A stretch of DNA of 64,000 nt from NCBI GenBank assembly GCA_964395835.1, contig CAYNBJ010000001.1:1-64000 (forward strand), written 5' to 3'. The notes under the pieces are model-generated. The model saw only the letters and a program-made list of their open reading frames with translations. It made no database searches and was not told the DNA's origin. Positions within the stretch are counted from its first letter, which is position 1. The number at the start of each line of letters is the position of its first letter. The stretch is from LLD-282 sp964395835 (lineage in GTDB: Bacteria; Pseudomonadota; Gammaproteobacteria; Berkiellales; Berkiellaceae). The translations under genes were made by a program, and so were the position numbers. Shown piece by piece: positions 45,874-56,643 of this stretch.

Positions 45874-46057
45874 CTTTTTTTTATCAATGTCTCTACGTTA
45901 GCATACGATTTATGCACAATACAAAAAAATTAATCATATCAAAAAAAGAATTGAAAATACAAAACAAAGAATATTAAATAATTTTCTTGTTTATTTCAAT
46001 TCAGTTACTAAACTAAATATTAAGAGCTTCTTTTCCTCGCCATTTTGGCTGGTTGAT

Positions 46058-46501
46058 ATGGATATAAAATCACTCGATCCGAATAAGTCGTGCCTCGGCT
46101 TTGCTCTACGCTCAGCTTCTCGGGCACTCTCTCAAAGATATGATCAAGCCCTAGCATCTATTGGCCTGCGCTCAACTCAATTTAATCTCCTTGCAGGATT
46201 AGCACGGCATAAAACAAAAACATTATCTCAACTAGCAATTTTGTTAGTTATGGACAGAACCACGCTCACTCGAAATTTAAAACCCCTACAAAAAGCGGGA
46301 TGGATTTTGCAAATCTCTACTCCCGATAAACGATCACGTCCTTATGCTTTAAGCCCAGATGGGGAAAAAGTTTTTGAAAAAGCTTATCCAATTTGGCTAG
46401 ATTTTCAAAAAAAACTACAAGAACTTTTAGGTCAAAGCTATTATGAGAATCTGTTAAAAGAACTCCAGCATGTGACAGAAAAATCTAAAAATTTGATTTA
46501 A
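46058..46501 (+). CDS. MarR-family transcriptional regulator
   Basis: 147 residues with the winged helix-turn-helix plan of MarR proteins: [18 protein letters not shown], then [20 protein letters not shown] (recognition helix) and the wing [15 protein letters not shown]. Such dimers bind palindromes and respond to small ligands. It is divergent from the mip-like gene, across 184 bases, and upstream of rpoS by 28 bases, so it may be co-transcribed with rpoS. Target unknown. Confidence 0.9.
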   Translation: MDIKSLDPNKSCLGFALRSASRALSQRYDQALASIGLRSTQFNLLAGLARHKTKTLSQLAILLVMDRTTLTRNLKPLQKAGWILQISTPDKRSRPYALSPDGEKVFEKAYPIWLDFQKKLQELLGQSYYENLLKELQHVTEKSKNLI

Positions 46502-46529
46502 AAAATCTTTGACAACAGGAGCTTCGTCT

Positions 46530-47492
46530 ATGAAGGCACATGATTGGTCTCACTTCGATCTCAATAGCTGCGACAGCTATGTCCTCAGTCAAGAACATAC
46601 AATTTTAGGATCGCACGATCGTTATTACGCTGAAGATGATGAAAAAAAAGACATGGATGCAACTGAGCTCTATCTCGGAGAAATTGGGCAGGCCAAACTT
46701 TTATCAAGCCAAGAAGAGATTACTTTGGCTGTTAAAGCTCAAGAAGGCTGTCTCTATTCTCGTAATAAAATGATAGAGTCGAATCTTCGATTGGTTGTCA
46801 AAATTGCTAGACGTTATCTAAATCGTGGACTTGATTTGTTGGATTTAGTTGAAGAAGGCAATTTAGGACTCATTCATGCCATTTCAAAGTTTGATCCCAC
46901 CAAAGGATTCCGCTTTTCAACTTATGGTACATGGTGGATCAGACAAACAATTGAACGTGCAATTATGAATCAAACTCGAACGATTCGCCTTCCTATTCAC
47001 ATTGTCAAAGAGCTCAATATTTATGTTCGCGCAGAACGGGAGCTCGAACAACAATTAGACCACCCTCCATCAGTGACAGAAATTTCTGATTTTCTTTCAA
47101 AAAAATCTCGGGATGTTGAAAAAATGCTTGCCCTTAAAGAGCGCATTTCGAGCTTAGATTGCCCTGTTACAGATGATAATGAAAAATCTTTTATAAATAT
47201 TTTGCAAGATCCAAATGAAATAAATCCAGCACATCGTCTCATGCAAGAATCGCTCTTGAGAAAAATTGAGAGTTGTTTAGACCAGCTTACTGAAAAACAA
47301 AGAGAGGTTTTAATACGTCGCTTTGGTCTTCGAGGATTAGAGCACAGAACACTCGAAGAAGTCGGTATAGAAATCGGTCTCACAAGAGAAAGGGTCCGTC
47401 AAATTCAAGTTGAAGCATTAATGGAAATGAAAAAACTCATTGGTGATGATTTGCCGGACATGAAACATTTGAACAACGAATACTTTTTTTAA
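46530..47492 (+). CDS. rpoS: RNA polymerase sigma factor RpoS
   Basis: 320 residues from the ATG at 46530 with SD CAGGAG; a TTG 21 bases earlier is less likely. Region 1.2 ([14 protein letters not shown]), region 2 with [15 protein letters not shown], region 3 ([13 protein letters not shown]) and region 4 with [12 protein letters not shown] are all present. The [11 protein letters not shown] start and region 2.3/3.0 words are those of RpoS rather than RpoD or RpoH. It directs stationary-phase or, in Coxiella and Legionella, developmental and virulence expression. Confidence 0.93.
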   Translation: MKAHDWSHFDLNSCDSYVLSQEHTILGSHDRYYAEDDEKKDMDATELYLGEIGQAKLLSSQEEITLAVKAQEGCLYSRNKMIESNLRLVVKIARRYLNRGLDLLDLVEEGNLGLIHAISKFDPTKGFRFSTYGTWWIRQTIERAIMNQTRTIRLPIHIVKELNIYVRAERELEQQLDHPPSVTEISDFLSKKSRDVEKMLALKERISSLDCPVTDDNEKSFINILQDPNEINPAHRLMQESLLRKIESCLDQLTEKQREVLIRRFGLRGLEHRTLEEVGIEIGLTRERVRQIQVEALMEMKKLIGDDLPDMKHLNNEYFF

Positions 47493-47586
47493 GAAGCGTT
47501 TTACTGATCTGCATAGAGATTGATGCAATCTTTATCAAGGGGAGCTATGATTCAAATACATTTCTTTGTATCCCCTTGAGGCTTGT

Positions 47587-50211
47587 ATGTCTAAAAAAAC
47601 TCTTTCCAAAAACACTGACTATTATTCAATCCAACAATCGCAATTTGATAGCCTTACAAAGGCTCCTGCTACAATCAAAATTCTTTTTGAAAACCTTCTA
47701 AGACATCATGAAAAAAGACCTGAAATTGTAAAAACACAACATTTGGAACGTCTTTTAAATTGGAAAAAAAGTGCTCTTGCAGGAGATGAAATTCCCTTTT
47801 TTCCTGCACGTGTTTTACTGCAAGATTTTTCAGGCATACCTCTTTTAGTCGATATGGCGGCCATGAGAGATATGGTGAATGAACTGGGAGGGGATTGTAG
47901 AAAAATCAATCCTCTCAAACCCATGGAACTGGTTATTGATCATTCTATTGTTGTTGATCACTATGGCGACAAAGAGGCTTATGAACTCAATCAACAAAAA
48001 GATTATGAAAGAAATGCTGAACGCTATCGTTTTTTTAAATGGGCACAGCAATCTTTTCAAAATTTTACAGCTGTTCCTCCTCATACCGGAATCGTGCATC
48101 AAGTCAATATCGAATATCTGGCACGCGGAGTCTTTGTAGAAAAAAATGCAGAAAATGAACAAATCATTTATCCAGATACCGCTGTCGGCACTGATTCACA
48201 CACAACTATGATGAATGGATTAGGCCTCTTAGGATGGGGTGTAGGCGGTATTGAGGCTGAAGCAGTTTCTTTAGATTTACCTATTCCTCTCACAATTCCC
48301 TATGTTTTAGGAGTCAAGCTGAACGGTAAACTACCGCATCAAGCTTGCGCCTCTGATCTCGTATTAACACTCACTCATATTTTAAGAAAAAAGGGGGTTG
48401 TTGGACGCTTTGTAGAATTTTTCGGTCCAGGAGTCAGTGATTTATCCGTCACAGATAGAGTAACAATCTCTAATATGTCTCCAGAATTTGGATCAACAGC
48501 AGCGTTATTTCCGATTGATGAAAAAACTATTGCTTATTTTCAAATGACCGGAAGAGATCACAAACAATGTGCCCTCATAGAGCAATATTATAAAGCTCAA
48601 GGTCTGTGGTTCGATCCTAAATCGGAATACGATTTTCATGATGTTTTAGAAATTGACCTCTCAGCCATTAAACCAACTATGGCAGGACCTGGGCGCCCCC
48701 AAGATAGAATTGAAATTGAAACAGCACATATCACACTCTCTTCTCTTTTTCCAAAAAGATCTGATGTAATCAAAAATCAACAATCTGCGCCCTTACAAAA
48801 TGGACACATTGTCATAGCTGCCATTACTTCCTGTACAAACACCTCCAATCCTTTTGTCCTTATTCAAGCAGGTCTTTTGGCCAAAAAAGCTGTGGAAAAG
48901 GGATTACAAGTTCCTGAATGGGTGAAAACATCTTTAGCACCAGGCAGTCAAACAGTGAGTGTCTATTTAAAAAATGCCGGTTTATTAGAATTTTTAGAAA
49001 AATTAGGTTTTTATAATGTCGGATATGGTTGCACTACGTGTATTGGAAACTCAGGACCATTAAAATCTGAGATTGAACAATACATAGAACAAAATAATTT
49101 GAATGTTGCGGCTATTCTTTCTGGAAACAGAAATTTCGAAGGACGCATTCATCCTTTTGTGCGATCAAGCTTTCTTGCTTCTCCAACTTATGTGGTTGCC
49201 TATGCCTTAGCTGGACATATAAATATTGACTGGAATAAGGACCCTCTTGCTACTGTTGATGGAAACGATATTTATCTAAAAGATATTTGGCCTACAGAAG
49301 AAGAGATCTTATCCTTGCTTCAAAAAGAAATTCATAGTGGGCTATATGCAAAAACATATGCTCATATCTTTGAGGGCGATCAAAGATGGAAAGATATAAA
49401 AGTAGATAACTCTTTGCAATATCATTGGAATAGCACATCGTCTTATTTAAAACGCCCTCCATACACAGAAAAAATAGAGAAAAAAGCATCGCCCCCAAAA
49501 AATTTAAAAAATGCTCATGTCCTATGTTTATTTGGAGACTCAGTCACAACAGATCACATTTCCCCTGCAGGTTCAATTTCCTCCCAATCCCCAGCTGGTA
49601 CGTATTTGCTTTCTAAAGGCATTCAAGCTAAAGATTTCAACTCTTACGGTGCACGTAGAGGTCATGATGAAATCATGATTAGAGGAACTTTTGCAAATAA
49701 GCGTTTGAAAAACAAACTGGTGACTCCGACAGAAGGGGGAGTGACAATTTACTGGCCTTCAAACACACTCATGTCCATTTATGATGCAGCGATTTTATAC
49801 AAAAAAAATCAAAAAGATTTAATTATTTTAGCTGGTAAAGAGTACGGCAGTGGATCATCTAGAGATTGGGCAGCAAAAGGCACCAGTCTATTAGGCGTAC
49901 GCTGTATATTAGCCCAGAGCTACGAGCGTATTCATCGCTCTAACTTGATCGGTATGGGGGTTATTCCTCTTTCTTTTCTAGAAGGTGAGAGTGCAGAATC
50001 TTTGAACCTGGATGGGAGCGAAATCTTTGATATTAAATGGACCTTAGGAGTGCGCGCTGAGCAAAAAGTAAAAATTATCAGACGCGATCGTTCAGAACAA
50101 ACAATTCAAACGATAGTTCGTATTGATAGTGAAGAAGAATTACGTTATCTGAATGAAAATGGAATTATTCCCTATGTGATTCGCCAGATTATTCAAAAGG
50201 ATTCAATATGA
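47587..50211 (+). CDS. acnA: Aconitate hydratase A
   Basis: 874 residues from the ATG at 47587, SD GAGG; an upstream TTG frame start is not needed. Converts citrate to isocitrate through a 4Fe-4S cluster. Cluster cysteines are in TSCTNTSNP and GCTTCIGNSGP; the substrate-binding SGSSRDWAAKG motif lies in the C-terminal domain. The domain order and length are those of AcnA/IRP type, not AcnB. fumC starts inside its stop codon region with a four-base overlap, so the two TCA enzymes are coupled. Confidence 0.96.
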   Translation: MSKKTLSKNTDYYSIQQSQFDSLTKAPATIKILFENLLRHHEKRPEIVKTQHLERLLNWKKSALAGDEIPFFPARVLLQDFSGIPLLVDMAAMRDMVNELGGDCRKINPLKPMELVIDHSIVVDHYGDKEAYELNQQKDYERNAERYRFFKWAQQSFQNFTAVPPHTGIVHQVNIEYLARGVFVEKNAENEQIIYPDTAVGTDSHTTMMNGLGLLGWGVGGIEAEAVSLDLPIPLTIPYVLGVKLNGKLPHQACASDLVLTLTHILRKKGVVGRFVEFFGPGVSDLSVTDRVTISNMSPEFGSTAALFPIDEKTIAYFQMTGRDHKQCALIEQYYKAQGLWFDPKSEYDFHDVLEIDLSAIKPTMAGPGRPQDRIEIETAHITLSSLFPKRSDVIKNQQSAPLQNGHIVIAAITSCTNTSNPFVLIQAGLLAKKAVEKGLQVPEWVKTSLAPGSQTVSVYLKNAGLLEFLEKLGFYNVGYGCTTCIGNSGPLKSEIEQYIEQNNLNVAAILSGNRNFEGRIHPFVRSSFLASPTYVVAYALAGHINIDWNKDPLATVDGNDIYLKDIWPTEEEILSLLQKEIHSGLYAKTYAHIFEGDQRWKDIKVDNSLQYHWNSTSSYLKRPPYTEKIEKKASPPKNLKNAHVLCLFGDSVTTDHISPAGSISSQSPAGTYLLSKGIQAKDFNSYGARRGHDEIMIRGTFANKRLKNKLVTPTEGGVTIYWPSNTLMSIYDAAILYKKNQKDLIILAGKEYGSGSSRDWAAKGTSLLGVRCILAQSYERIHRSNLIGMGVIPLSFLEGESAESLNLDGSEIFDIKWTLGVRAEQKVKIIRRDRSEQTIQTIVRIDSEEELRYLNENGIIPYVIRQIIQKDSI

Positions 50212-51614
50212 TGAAAAACAAACGCACAGTTCATGATAGCCTAGGCGAATTAATCTTAGACGAAAATGTATGCTGGGGTGCCCAAACCCAGCGCGCAATT
50301 GAGAACTTCCCTATCTCATCATGGAAAATGCCTAAAACTTTTTTAAAAAGCCTTGCGCTTCTTAAAGCAGCATGTGCCCAGGCAAACTCTGATTTAGGCA
50401 TTTTAGATAAAAAAATTGGTGATGCAATTATCAGTGTTGCCCTGGATCTCGCTGAAAATATGAATATTGAGGAATTCCCTATAGATGTTTTTCAAACAGG
50501 CTCTGGGACTAGTACAAATATGAATATGAATGAAGTGATTGCGTTCTATGTTGAGAAAAAATTCAATCTCATCATTCATCCCAATGATCATGTGAATATG
50601 AGCCAATCCTCAAACGACATCATACCCTCTGCACTTCATGTTTCAGCTATTATTGCATTTTCACAGCAGCTGATCCCATCTCTACAAGAGCTCATCAAAT
50701 CTTTAAAAAAACGTGCTTTAGATCTCGATAAAGTCGTCAAATCCGGCCGCACCCATTTAATGGATGCTGTCCCGCTCACGTTTGGTCAAGAGCTTTCTGG
50801 CTGGATCGATCAACTTGAGTATATTGTAAAAAAATGTCTTGATGCTCAAGAAGATTGCCGCTATATTGCTTTGGGGGGCACTGCGATTGGGACCGAACTG
50901 AACGCGCCGAAAGGCTTTAAAAATGAAGCCATTAAGTATTTGGAAGTTTTTTCAAAAGAAAAGTTTTTTCCCGGAAAAAATCTCTTTTCATTAATCAGCT
51001 CTCAAGATAGAATAGTGCATTGCCATGGAGTTCTAAGAACATTATCCTGTGCTCTCGCAAAGATTGCGCATGATTTAAGGCTGATGAATAGCGGCCCGCT
51101 GTCAGGATTTGCTGAAATCTCTCTTCCTACAGTGCAGCCTGGAAGCTCCATTATGCCGGGAAAAGTGAATCCCGTCATTTTAGAATCCGCATTAATGGTC
51201 TGTTTTCATGTGATGGGATGCGATACTGCACTTTCTTTTTGTGGACAATCTGGAAATTTTCAGCTGAATGTAAATTTACCATTAATAGCACACTACATGG
51301 TAGAAAACACAGAGCTTTTATCGCAGACATGTCTCAACATGGCCAAAAAAGCGATAGACGGCTTTGAGGTCTTAATTGAAAATGTGCAGGCTAATGTGGC
51401 GAAAAATCCGATTCTCATTACCGCGCTCAATCGACATATCGGCTATGAAAAAGGAGCTATAATAGTGAAAACAGCTCTAAAAGAAAAACGCAGTCTCCTT
51501 GATGTCGCTCAAGAAAAAACTGGGTACTCTCGGGAGCAATTAGAGAAATGGCTCAATCCTTATCTTCTAACAAAGAGTGGAGAAGAGTATGGTGAAAATG
51601 AAATAAAACTTTGA
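50208..51614 (+). CDS. fumC: Fumarate hydratase class II
   Basis: 468 residues. Oxygen-stable fumarase that hydrates fumarate to malate in the TCA cycle. The family signature GSSIMPGKVNP is present, along with SGRTHLMDA and SSNDIIPSALH. The start overlaps acnA by four bases (ATGA). A sodium:alanine symporter gene follows 12 bases later and is probably on the same transcript. Confidence 0.96.
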   Translation: MMKNKRTVHDSLGELILDENVCWGAQTQRAIENFPISSWKMPKTFLKSLALLKAACAQANSDLGILDKKIGDAIISVALDLAENMNIEEFPIDVFQTGSGTSTNMNMNEVIAFYVEKKFNLIIHPNDHVNMSQSSNDIIPSALHVSAIIAFSQQLIPSLQELIKSLKKRALDLDKVVKSGRTHLMDAVPLTFGQELSGWIDQLEYIVKKCLDAQEDCRYIALGGTAIGTELNAPKGFKNEAIKYLEVFSKEKFFPGKNLFSLISSQDRIVHCHGVLRTLSCALAKIAHDLRLMNSGPLSGFAEISLPTVQPGSSIMPGKVNPVILESALMVCFHVMGCDTALSFCGQSGNFQLNVNLPLIAHYMVENTELLSQTCLNMAKKAIDGFEVLIENVQANVAKNPILITALNRHIGYEKGAIIVKTALKEKRSLLDVAQEKTGYSREQLEKWLNPYLLTKSGEEYGENEIKL

Positions 51615-51626
51615 TAGGAATACGCC

Positions 51627-52961
51627 ATGAATGTGAGGCTTTTTGTCTATTTCTCTGAAATTGTTGAAACAATCTTATGGGGATATATAGCCGTCCCCGC
51701 TGTTTTAGCATTTTCGATTTATCTCACTGTGTTTCATCGATTTCCTCAGATAAGACATTTTCCGCATCTCATAAAAACCCTGCAACATAGCCTCTCAGAG
51801 CATCCGGCAGGATGCTCTCGTGGAGTACACCCATTAAAAGCACTATTTGTCTCGTTGGGCGGCTGTATTGGGATTGGTAATATTGTCGCAGTGACAACTG
51901 CGGTGCAATTTGGTGGGCCTGGTGCTGTATTTTGGTTATGGATTGCTGCATTTGGCGGCATGGTCATCAAGTATTCAGAGGTCTATTTAGGGATTAAATA
52001 TAGAATCTCTAATCTCCATGGAAGCTTCGATGGTGGACCAATGTTTTACTTGTCAAAAGTCTATAAAAGTATTTGGATTCCGCGCCTTTTCTCTGTTTTA
52101 CTAGCTATGTATGGCACAGAAGTCTACATGTTTAAAATTGTGTCTGATAGTATTGCCATGAGCTGGAACATTGATTCTATTTGGGTCATTTCATTGCTAC
52201 TCATTGCGGTTTTGGTGGTTTCACGTGGAGGTGTAGAAAAAGTTGGTCAAATTTGCTCAACCACAATACCTTTATTTTTACTGCTTTTTATTTCAATGTC
52301 TTTGTGGATTTTATTACATAGCCCTGTATCTTTCTTCGATGTTTTCAGAATTATTTTTAAAAGCGCTTTTCATGGGCATGCTGCAATTGGTGGTTTTGCC
52401 GGAAGCACTATGCTGATAGCTATGAGCCAAGGCTTATCTCGAGCCTGTTATAGCAGCGATATTGGTTCAGGATACAGCTCCGTTGTTCAATCAGAAACAG
52501 CCCAGCGTTACCCAGAAAATCAAGCAATTTTCGAGTTTTTTGGCGTCTTTATTGATACATTTATTGTTTCCACTCTCACAACATTAGTGATTGTATCTAC
52601 AGAAACTTGGCATTTGCATCTTCCGGCTTCGCATATATTACAACATGCTTTTAGCCTATACTTTAATGGGATGCAGTATTTTTTTCCTTTCTTCATTTCT
52701 ATTTTAGGTTTTTCAAATTTACTGGCATTTTTTGCTGTCGGCAAAAAGTGCATGTCTTATCTCCATCCTCATCTTGGACCAAAAATTTATTATATTTATG
52801 CATCATTAGCATATTTATTTTTTGCTTTTGGATCGCAAAGATATGCATTAATGATGATGTCTTTTATTGGTTTTTGCCTACTGTTTTTAAATCTCATTGC
52901 ATTGTGGTCACTGCGCAAAGAGGTTCAAATGCCCGATGCAAATAAGAACTATTTTGCATAG
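51627..52961 (+). CDS. Sodium:alanine symporter family (AGCS) transporter
   Basis: 444 residues with about ten to eleven membrane segments. The AGCS signatures are clear: GNIVAVTTAVQFGGPGAVFW near 90 and GSTMLIAMSQGLSRACYSSDIGSG near 270. It imports alanine or glycine (or a related amino acid) with sodium. SD AGGAA precedes the ATG. An amino-acid importer beside TCA enzymes fits an intracellular bacterium feeding on host amino acids; the substrate is inferred from the family. Confidence 0.9.
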   Translation: MNVRLFVYFSEIVETILWGYIAVPAVLAFSIYLTVFHRFPQIRHFPHLIKTLQHSLSEHPAGCSRGVHPLKALFVSLGGCIGIGNIVAVTTAVQFGGPGAVFWLWIAAFGGMVIKYSEVYLGIKYRISNLHGSFDGGPMFYLSKVYKSIWIPRLFSVLLAMYGTEVYMFKIVSDSIAMSWNIDSIWVISLLLIAVLVVSRGGVEKVGQICSTTIPLFLLLFISMSLWILLHSPVSFFDVFRIIFKSAFHGHAAIGGFAGSTMLIAMSQGLSRACYSSDIGSGYSSVVQSETAQRYPENQAIFEFFGVFIDTFIVSTLTTLVIVSTETWHLHLPASHILQHAFSLYFNGMQYFFPFFISILGFSNLLAFFAVGKKCMSYLHPHLGPKIYYIYASLAYLFFAFGSQRYALMMMSFIGFCLLFLNLIALWSLRKEVQMPDANKNYFA

Positions 52962-53011
52962 ATTGCATCTTCTAGATATGATGAGATCAATTCTATTCCC
53001 TTCTGAGTTGT

Positions 53012-54853
53012 ATGAACGATATTCGCAATATCTCTTCTATAGAAATTGGAGCCTATTTATCTTTAATGATATTTGGGCTTATATTTTTAATTCCAAACTG
53101 TTTTTCAGAAAGCCCTGCTATTTTTTGTGACAGCTGCTCAACAGAAATGCTCCAAAAAATTGGAGATGAACTGAAAATTCAACCACAAACCGATCTCAAA
53201 GGCACGTATTTTGTTACTACGGCTATTGATGAGCAGCTTGCATTTTTTCAAAAAATGCGGAAATCTTGGCCTAGAGAATCTTTTCATTTGGATATGATAT
53301 CAAATGCACCTAGATGGTTAAAAAAATTTGGCTTTCAACCAATGCGATTAGGACTTGATCTCCGTGGCGGTGTTCATTTTGTATTAGAAGCAGATATTGA
53401 TTCAGTTATCTTGCAAAAATCACATCGTTTTTTAGAAGAAACAGACAGTTTTTTAAAACAAAAAATAGGCTTAGAACATTTTTCTCTCACATCTGGACCA
53501 AATGCAGAGCAAGCCGTATTACAGTTTGCTGATCGCGAAACCATGATAAAGTCTTATACACTCTTAACAGAACACTTTCCTCAACAACAATATGTTTATA
53601 TTGCTGATACAAATGCAATAGGAGTCTCTTTACATCCGATCTATGAAACACAAGAAAGGATTCATACGATTGAACAATGCTTACAATCTCTCGAGCGTCG
53701 CGTGAATGAATTAGGGGTCTCCGAAGCAACATTATATCTGCAAGGAACCAATCAAATTGTTGTCGATTTGCCAGGAGTGCAAGATGTGCAAAAAGCCAAA
53801 CGTCTTTTGGGGAAAACAGCTACAATTGATTTTTATCTTGTCAATAAAACACAGAAATTTAGAAATTCGCAGAGCGTTCCTGCAGGCATTAGTCTAAAAA
53901 AGACTGCATCTGGACAAGATATTTTTGTCATACAGCGCCCAATTTTGAGCGGTCAGTCGATTACATTCGCTCAAGCTATTCAAAATGCCGACCAAAAACC
54001 TGCTGTTGAATTAAGAATCGCTTATGATGCAGCTAAAGAATTTAGAAAATTTTCAGCAGAGCATATCGGGGATGCACTCGCTGTTATGTATACTGAATCT
54101 TATCTTGATGAACAATACGATCAGAACTCTGATCAATTTGTTACACTTTCTCATCGAGATGAAAAAATTATCAATATCGCAACAATCCGTAGCGCTCTTG
54201 GAGAGCGCTTTCAAATCAGTGGTCTCAGTCATGAAGAAAGCTATGATTTAGCCTTACTATTAAGAGCAGGATCTTTGCCAGCCCCCACTCGTATTATTGA
54301 AGAAAAAATACTTGGTCCTTCTTTAGGAGCTGCAAATATTGAAAAAAGTCTTAAAGCTTTGTCATTGGGTCTGGTGACAATTATCACAACGATGATTCTG
54401 TATTACAGAAGATTAGGTGTGATTGCTGCGTTTGTTTTAATCTCCAACTTTTTATTCTTGATTGCTATTCTCTCTATCATACAGGCGACTTTAACACTCA
54501 CAGCGATTGCTGGAATTATTCTCACATTAGGAATGGCGGTTGATGCAAACGTATTGATTTTTGAAAGAATGAGAGATGAATATCAAAAAAATCCAGAAAT
54601 GTGGCACACATTAAATAATGGGGTGAATAACGCATATGAGACAATTTTGGATTCCAACTTAACTACAATGGTCATCGGTGTTGTCTTATTTTTTATGAGT
54701 TCTGGAATGGTCAAAGGGTTTGCTCTCACTTTGATGATCGGATTAGTCACATCAATGATTTCTTCTATTTGGGGCACAAGAATATTTATTAAACTATTTT
54801 TTCATAATCCCAAATCTTTAAAATTCTTTGAAACTCTCAGGAGCACATCATGA
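53012..54853 (+). CDS. secD: Protein translocase subunit SecD
   Basis: 613 residues. Membrane segment at about 12-32 (ending FLIPNCFSESPA), a large periplasmic domain with the conserved LGLDLRGGVHFVLE, and five C-terminal membrane helices with ILTLGMAVDANVLIFERMRDE. With SecF it uses the proton gradient to pull proteins through SecYEG. The stop overlaps the secF start by four bases. yajC, usually upstream, is not in the window; the AGCS symporter gene is there instead. Confidence 0.95.
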   Translation: MNDIRNISSIEIGAYLSLMIFGLIFLIPNCFSESPAIFCDSCSTEMLQKIGDELKIQPQTDLKGTYFVTTAIDEQLAFFQKMRKSWPRESFHLDMISNAPRWLKKFGFQPMRLGLDLRGGVHFVLEADIDSVILQKSHRFLEETDSFLKQKIGLEHFSLTSGPNAEQAVLQFADRETMIKSYTLLTEHFPQQQYVYIADTNAIGVSLHPIYETQERIHTIEQCLQSLERRVNELGVSEATLYLQGTNQIVVDLPGVQDVQKAKRLLGKTATIDFYLVNKTQKFRNSQSVPAGISLKKTASGQDIFVIQRPILSGQSITFAQAIQNADQKPAVELRIAYDAAKEFRKFSAEHIGDALAVMYTESYLDEQYDQNSDQFVTLSHRDEKIINIATIRSALGERFQISGLSHEESYDLALLLRAGSLPAPTRIIEEKILGPSLGAANIEKSLKALSLGLVTIITTMILYYRRLGVIAAFVLISNFLFLIAILSIIQATLTLTAIAGIILTLGMAVDANVLIFERMRDEYQKNPEMWHTLNNGVNNAYETILDSNLTTMVIGVVLFFMSSGMVKGFALTLMIGLVTSMISSIWGTRIFIKLFFHNPKSLKFFETLRSTS

Positions 54854-55803
54854 CGCTGATCGATTTTTTAAAAAAATATAAAATCATTATTATTTTTGCT
54901 TTTTTCCTTATAGCTTTTGGTGCAGTATCTTTGGTCTTTACTAAAGGCTTGAATTTAAGCTTAGAATTTCAAGGTGGAGCTGAAGCGCAAATTCTTCTAG
55001 ACAGACCAATGAATATTGCTGAAATAAAAACAGCATTAGATCAAAAAGAGATGAAAGTCGTTCCCTTAGGTCTGCAAGAATTTATGATTAGAATTCCTGC
55101 TCAAGCAATTCGTCCTGGCACTGATCTAAAAGAATACTTATTATCTTGCTTTCACAAAATCAACGTTGAAAGCTCTGTCATTGCATTAAGTTATATCGGA
55201 GGAGAATTTTCGCAAGAAACCACTATGCAATCTTTTATTGGCATGTCTGTTGTTTTAATTGCGTTACTCTGTTACATTTCTTTACGCTTTCAGTGGCGCT
55301 TAGCATGCGGGGCAATCTTAGCGCTTTTATTTGATCCTTTAATCATTTTAGGCACCTTTTCTTTTTTTCAATGGACTTTCGATCTCGCAACGCTAGCAGG
55401 ATTATTATCTGTAATGGGGTATTCAATTAATGACACGATTGTTGTTTTTGATCGATTTAAAGAAAATCTTGAAATGCACATGAAACAAACTCAATCAATT
55501 TCATCTGAAAGCATCTTTTACGCTTCATTGTCACAAATTTTTTATCGCACGATCATGACATCAGTTTTGACAAGTTTTGTGATTATTTCTTTATTAATTT
55601 TTGATATTGAGGTCCTAAGAGGTTTTAGTCTATCTTTTGGATTAGGAATTATTATTGGAACTGTGTCATCAATTGTCATTGCAGGTCCCTGTGCATTATT
55701 CCTGGGAATTCATCCCAGTCAATTTCTGAATGAAGATGATCCGACGCTTTTTGATCCTAGGCATGATTTACAATTTAAAAAACACAATCAAGATTTTGAA
55801 TAA
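54850..55803 (+). CDS. secF: Protein translocase subunit SecF
   Basis: 317 residues. First membrane helix at about 12-30, the periplasmic domain with LSLEFQGGAEAQI, and helices 2-6 with VMGYSINDTIVVFDRFKEN and RTIMTSVLTSF. It works as a pair with SecD, coupled by an ATGA overlap. accA starts 12 bases later. Confidence 0.95.
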   Translation: MTLIDFLKKYKIIIIFAFFLIAFGAVSLVFTKGLNLSLEFQGGAEAQILLDRPMNIAEIKTALDQKEMKVVPLGLQEFMIRIPAQAIRPGTDLKEYLLSCFHKINVESSVIALSYIGGEFSQETTMQSFIGMSVVLIALLCYISLRFQWRLACGAILALLFDPLIILGTFSFFQWTFDLATLAGLLSVMGYSINDTIVVFDRFKENLEMHMKQTQSISSESIFYASLSQIFYRTIMTSVLTSFVIISLLIFDIEVLRGFSLSFGLGIIIGTVSSIVIAGPCALFLGIHPSQFLNEDDPTLFDPRHDLQFKKHNQDFE

Positions 55804-55815
55804 AAGGACACCAAA

Positions 55816-56643
55816 ATGGGTGAAAGAAAGAATAGAAGCGCATGGGATTTAGTTGCTATAGCTCGGCACCCAAAAAGACCCCAGTCCATTGATTACATAG
55901 AGAATATTTTCGATGAGGTTCAGTATATTCATGGTGATCGATGTTTAGGAGATGACAGTGCCTTAGTTGGAGGCTGGGGTCTTTTTCAAAATGAGCCTAT
56001 AGTTTTTATAGGTCAAAATAAAGGCAAAACATTCAAAGAGAAGCTTGCAAATCACTCTGGTATGATGCATCCATCTGGATATCGAAAAGCAAGAAGAATT
56101 GGGCTCATGGCTGAAAAATTTCAGGTGCCTCTCATATGCTTTATAGATACGCCTGGAGCGTATCCTGGAATTGAGGCAGAATTGCAAGGACAGAGTTTAA
56201 CTATCGCAGAAAACATTCAAATCTTTTCTCAACTGAAAACACCTATTGTATGTATTGTCATTGGAGAGGGGTGTTCAGGAGGAGCTCTTGGTATTGGTGT
56301 CGGAGATAAATTTTTAATGATGGAAAACACATATTTTTCTGTTATCTCTCCGGAAGGATGCGCTTCTATTTTATTTAAAACGACTGATAATGCAGCTCAA
56401 GCAGCGGAGCAGATGCAATTATCAGCGCATTCGCTCTTAGATCGCAAACTCATTGATGGGATTATTCCAGAACCTTTAGACGGTGCGCATACAGACTATG
56501 CGCTCACTTTTGCTTTTATGCGCAAAGCACTTCAAAGAGAGTTGGAATATCTGCAATCTTGCTCTTTGGATGAGCTCATTCATTTTCGTCAAAATAAAAT
56601 TTTAGAGCCGCATCATGACATGTCCTGTCCTATCCACTCTTAA
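55816..56643 (+). CDS. accA: Acetyl-CoA carboxylase carboxyltransferase, alpha subunit
   Basis: 275 residues, somewhat short of the E. coli protein (319), because the N-terminal helical extension is reduced: it begins directly at NRSAWDLVAIARHPKRPQ. Transfers carboxyl from biotin to acetyl-CoA in fatty-acid synthesis, with AccD. Conserved words: FIDTPGAYPGIEAE, IGEGCSGGALGIGVGD and SVISPEGCASILFK. SD AAAGGA. tilS starts inside its 3' end, the accA-tilS order of many gammaproteobacteria. Confidence 0.93.
   Translation: MGERKNRSAWDLVAIARHPKRPQSIDYIENIFDEVQYIHGDRCLGDDSALVGGWGLFQNEPIVFIGQNKGKTFKEKLANHSGMMHPSGYRKARRIGLMAEKFQVPLICFIDTPGAYPGIEAELQGQSLTIAENIQIFSQLKTPIVCIVIGEGCSGGALGIGVGDKFLMMENTYFSVISPEGCASILFKTTDNAAQAAEQMQLSAHSLLDRKLIDGIIPEPLDGAHTDYALTFAFMRKALQRELEYLQSCSLDELIHFRQNKILEPHHDMSCPIHS

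Noticed and set aside
47845..48162. Minus-strand frame inside acnA
   Set aside because: Shadow of a highly conserved enzyme.
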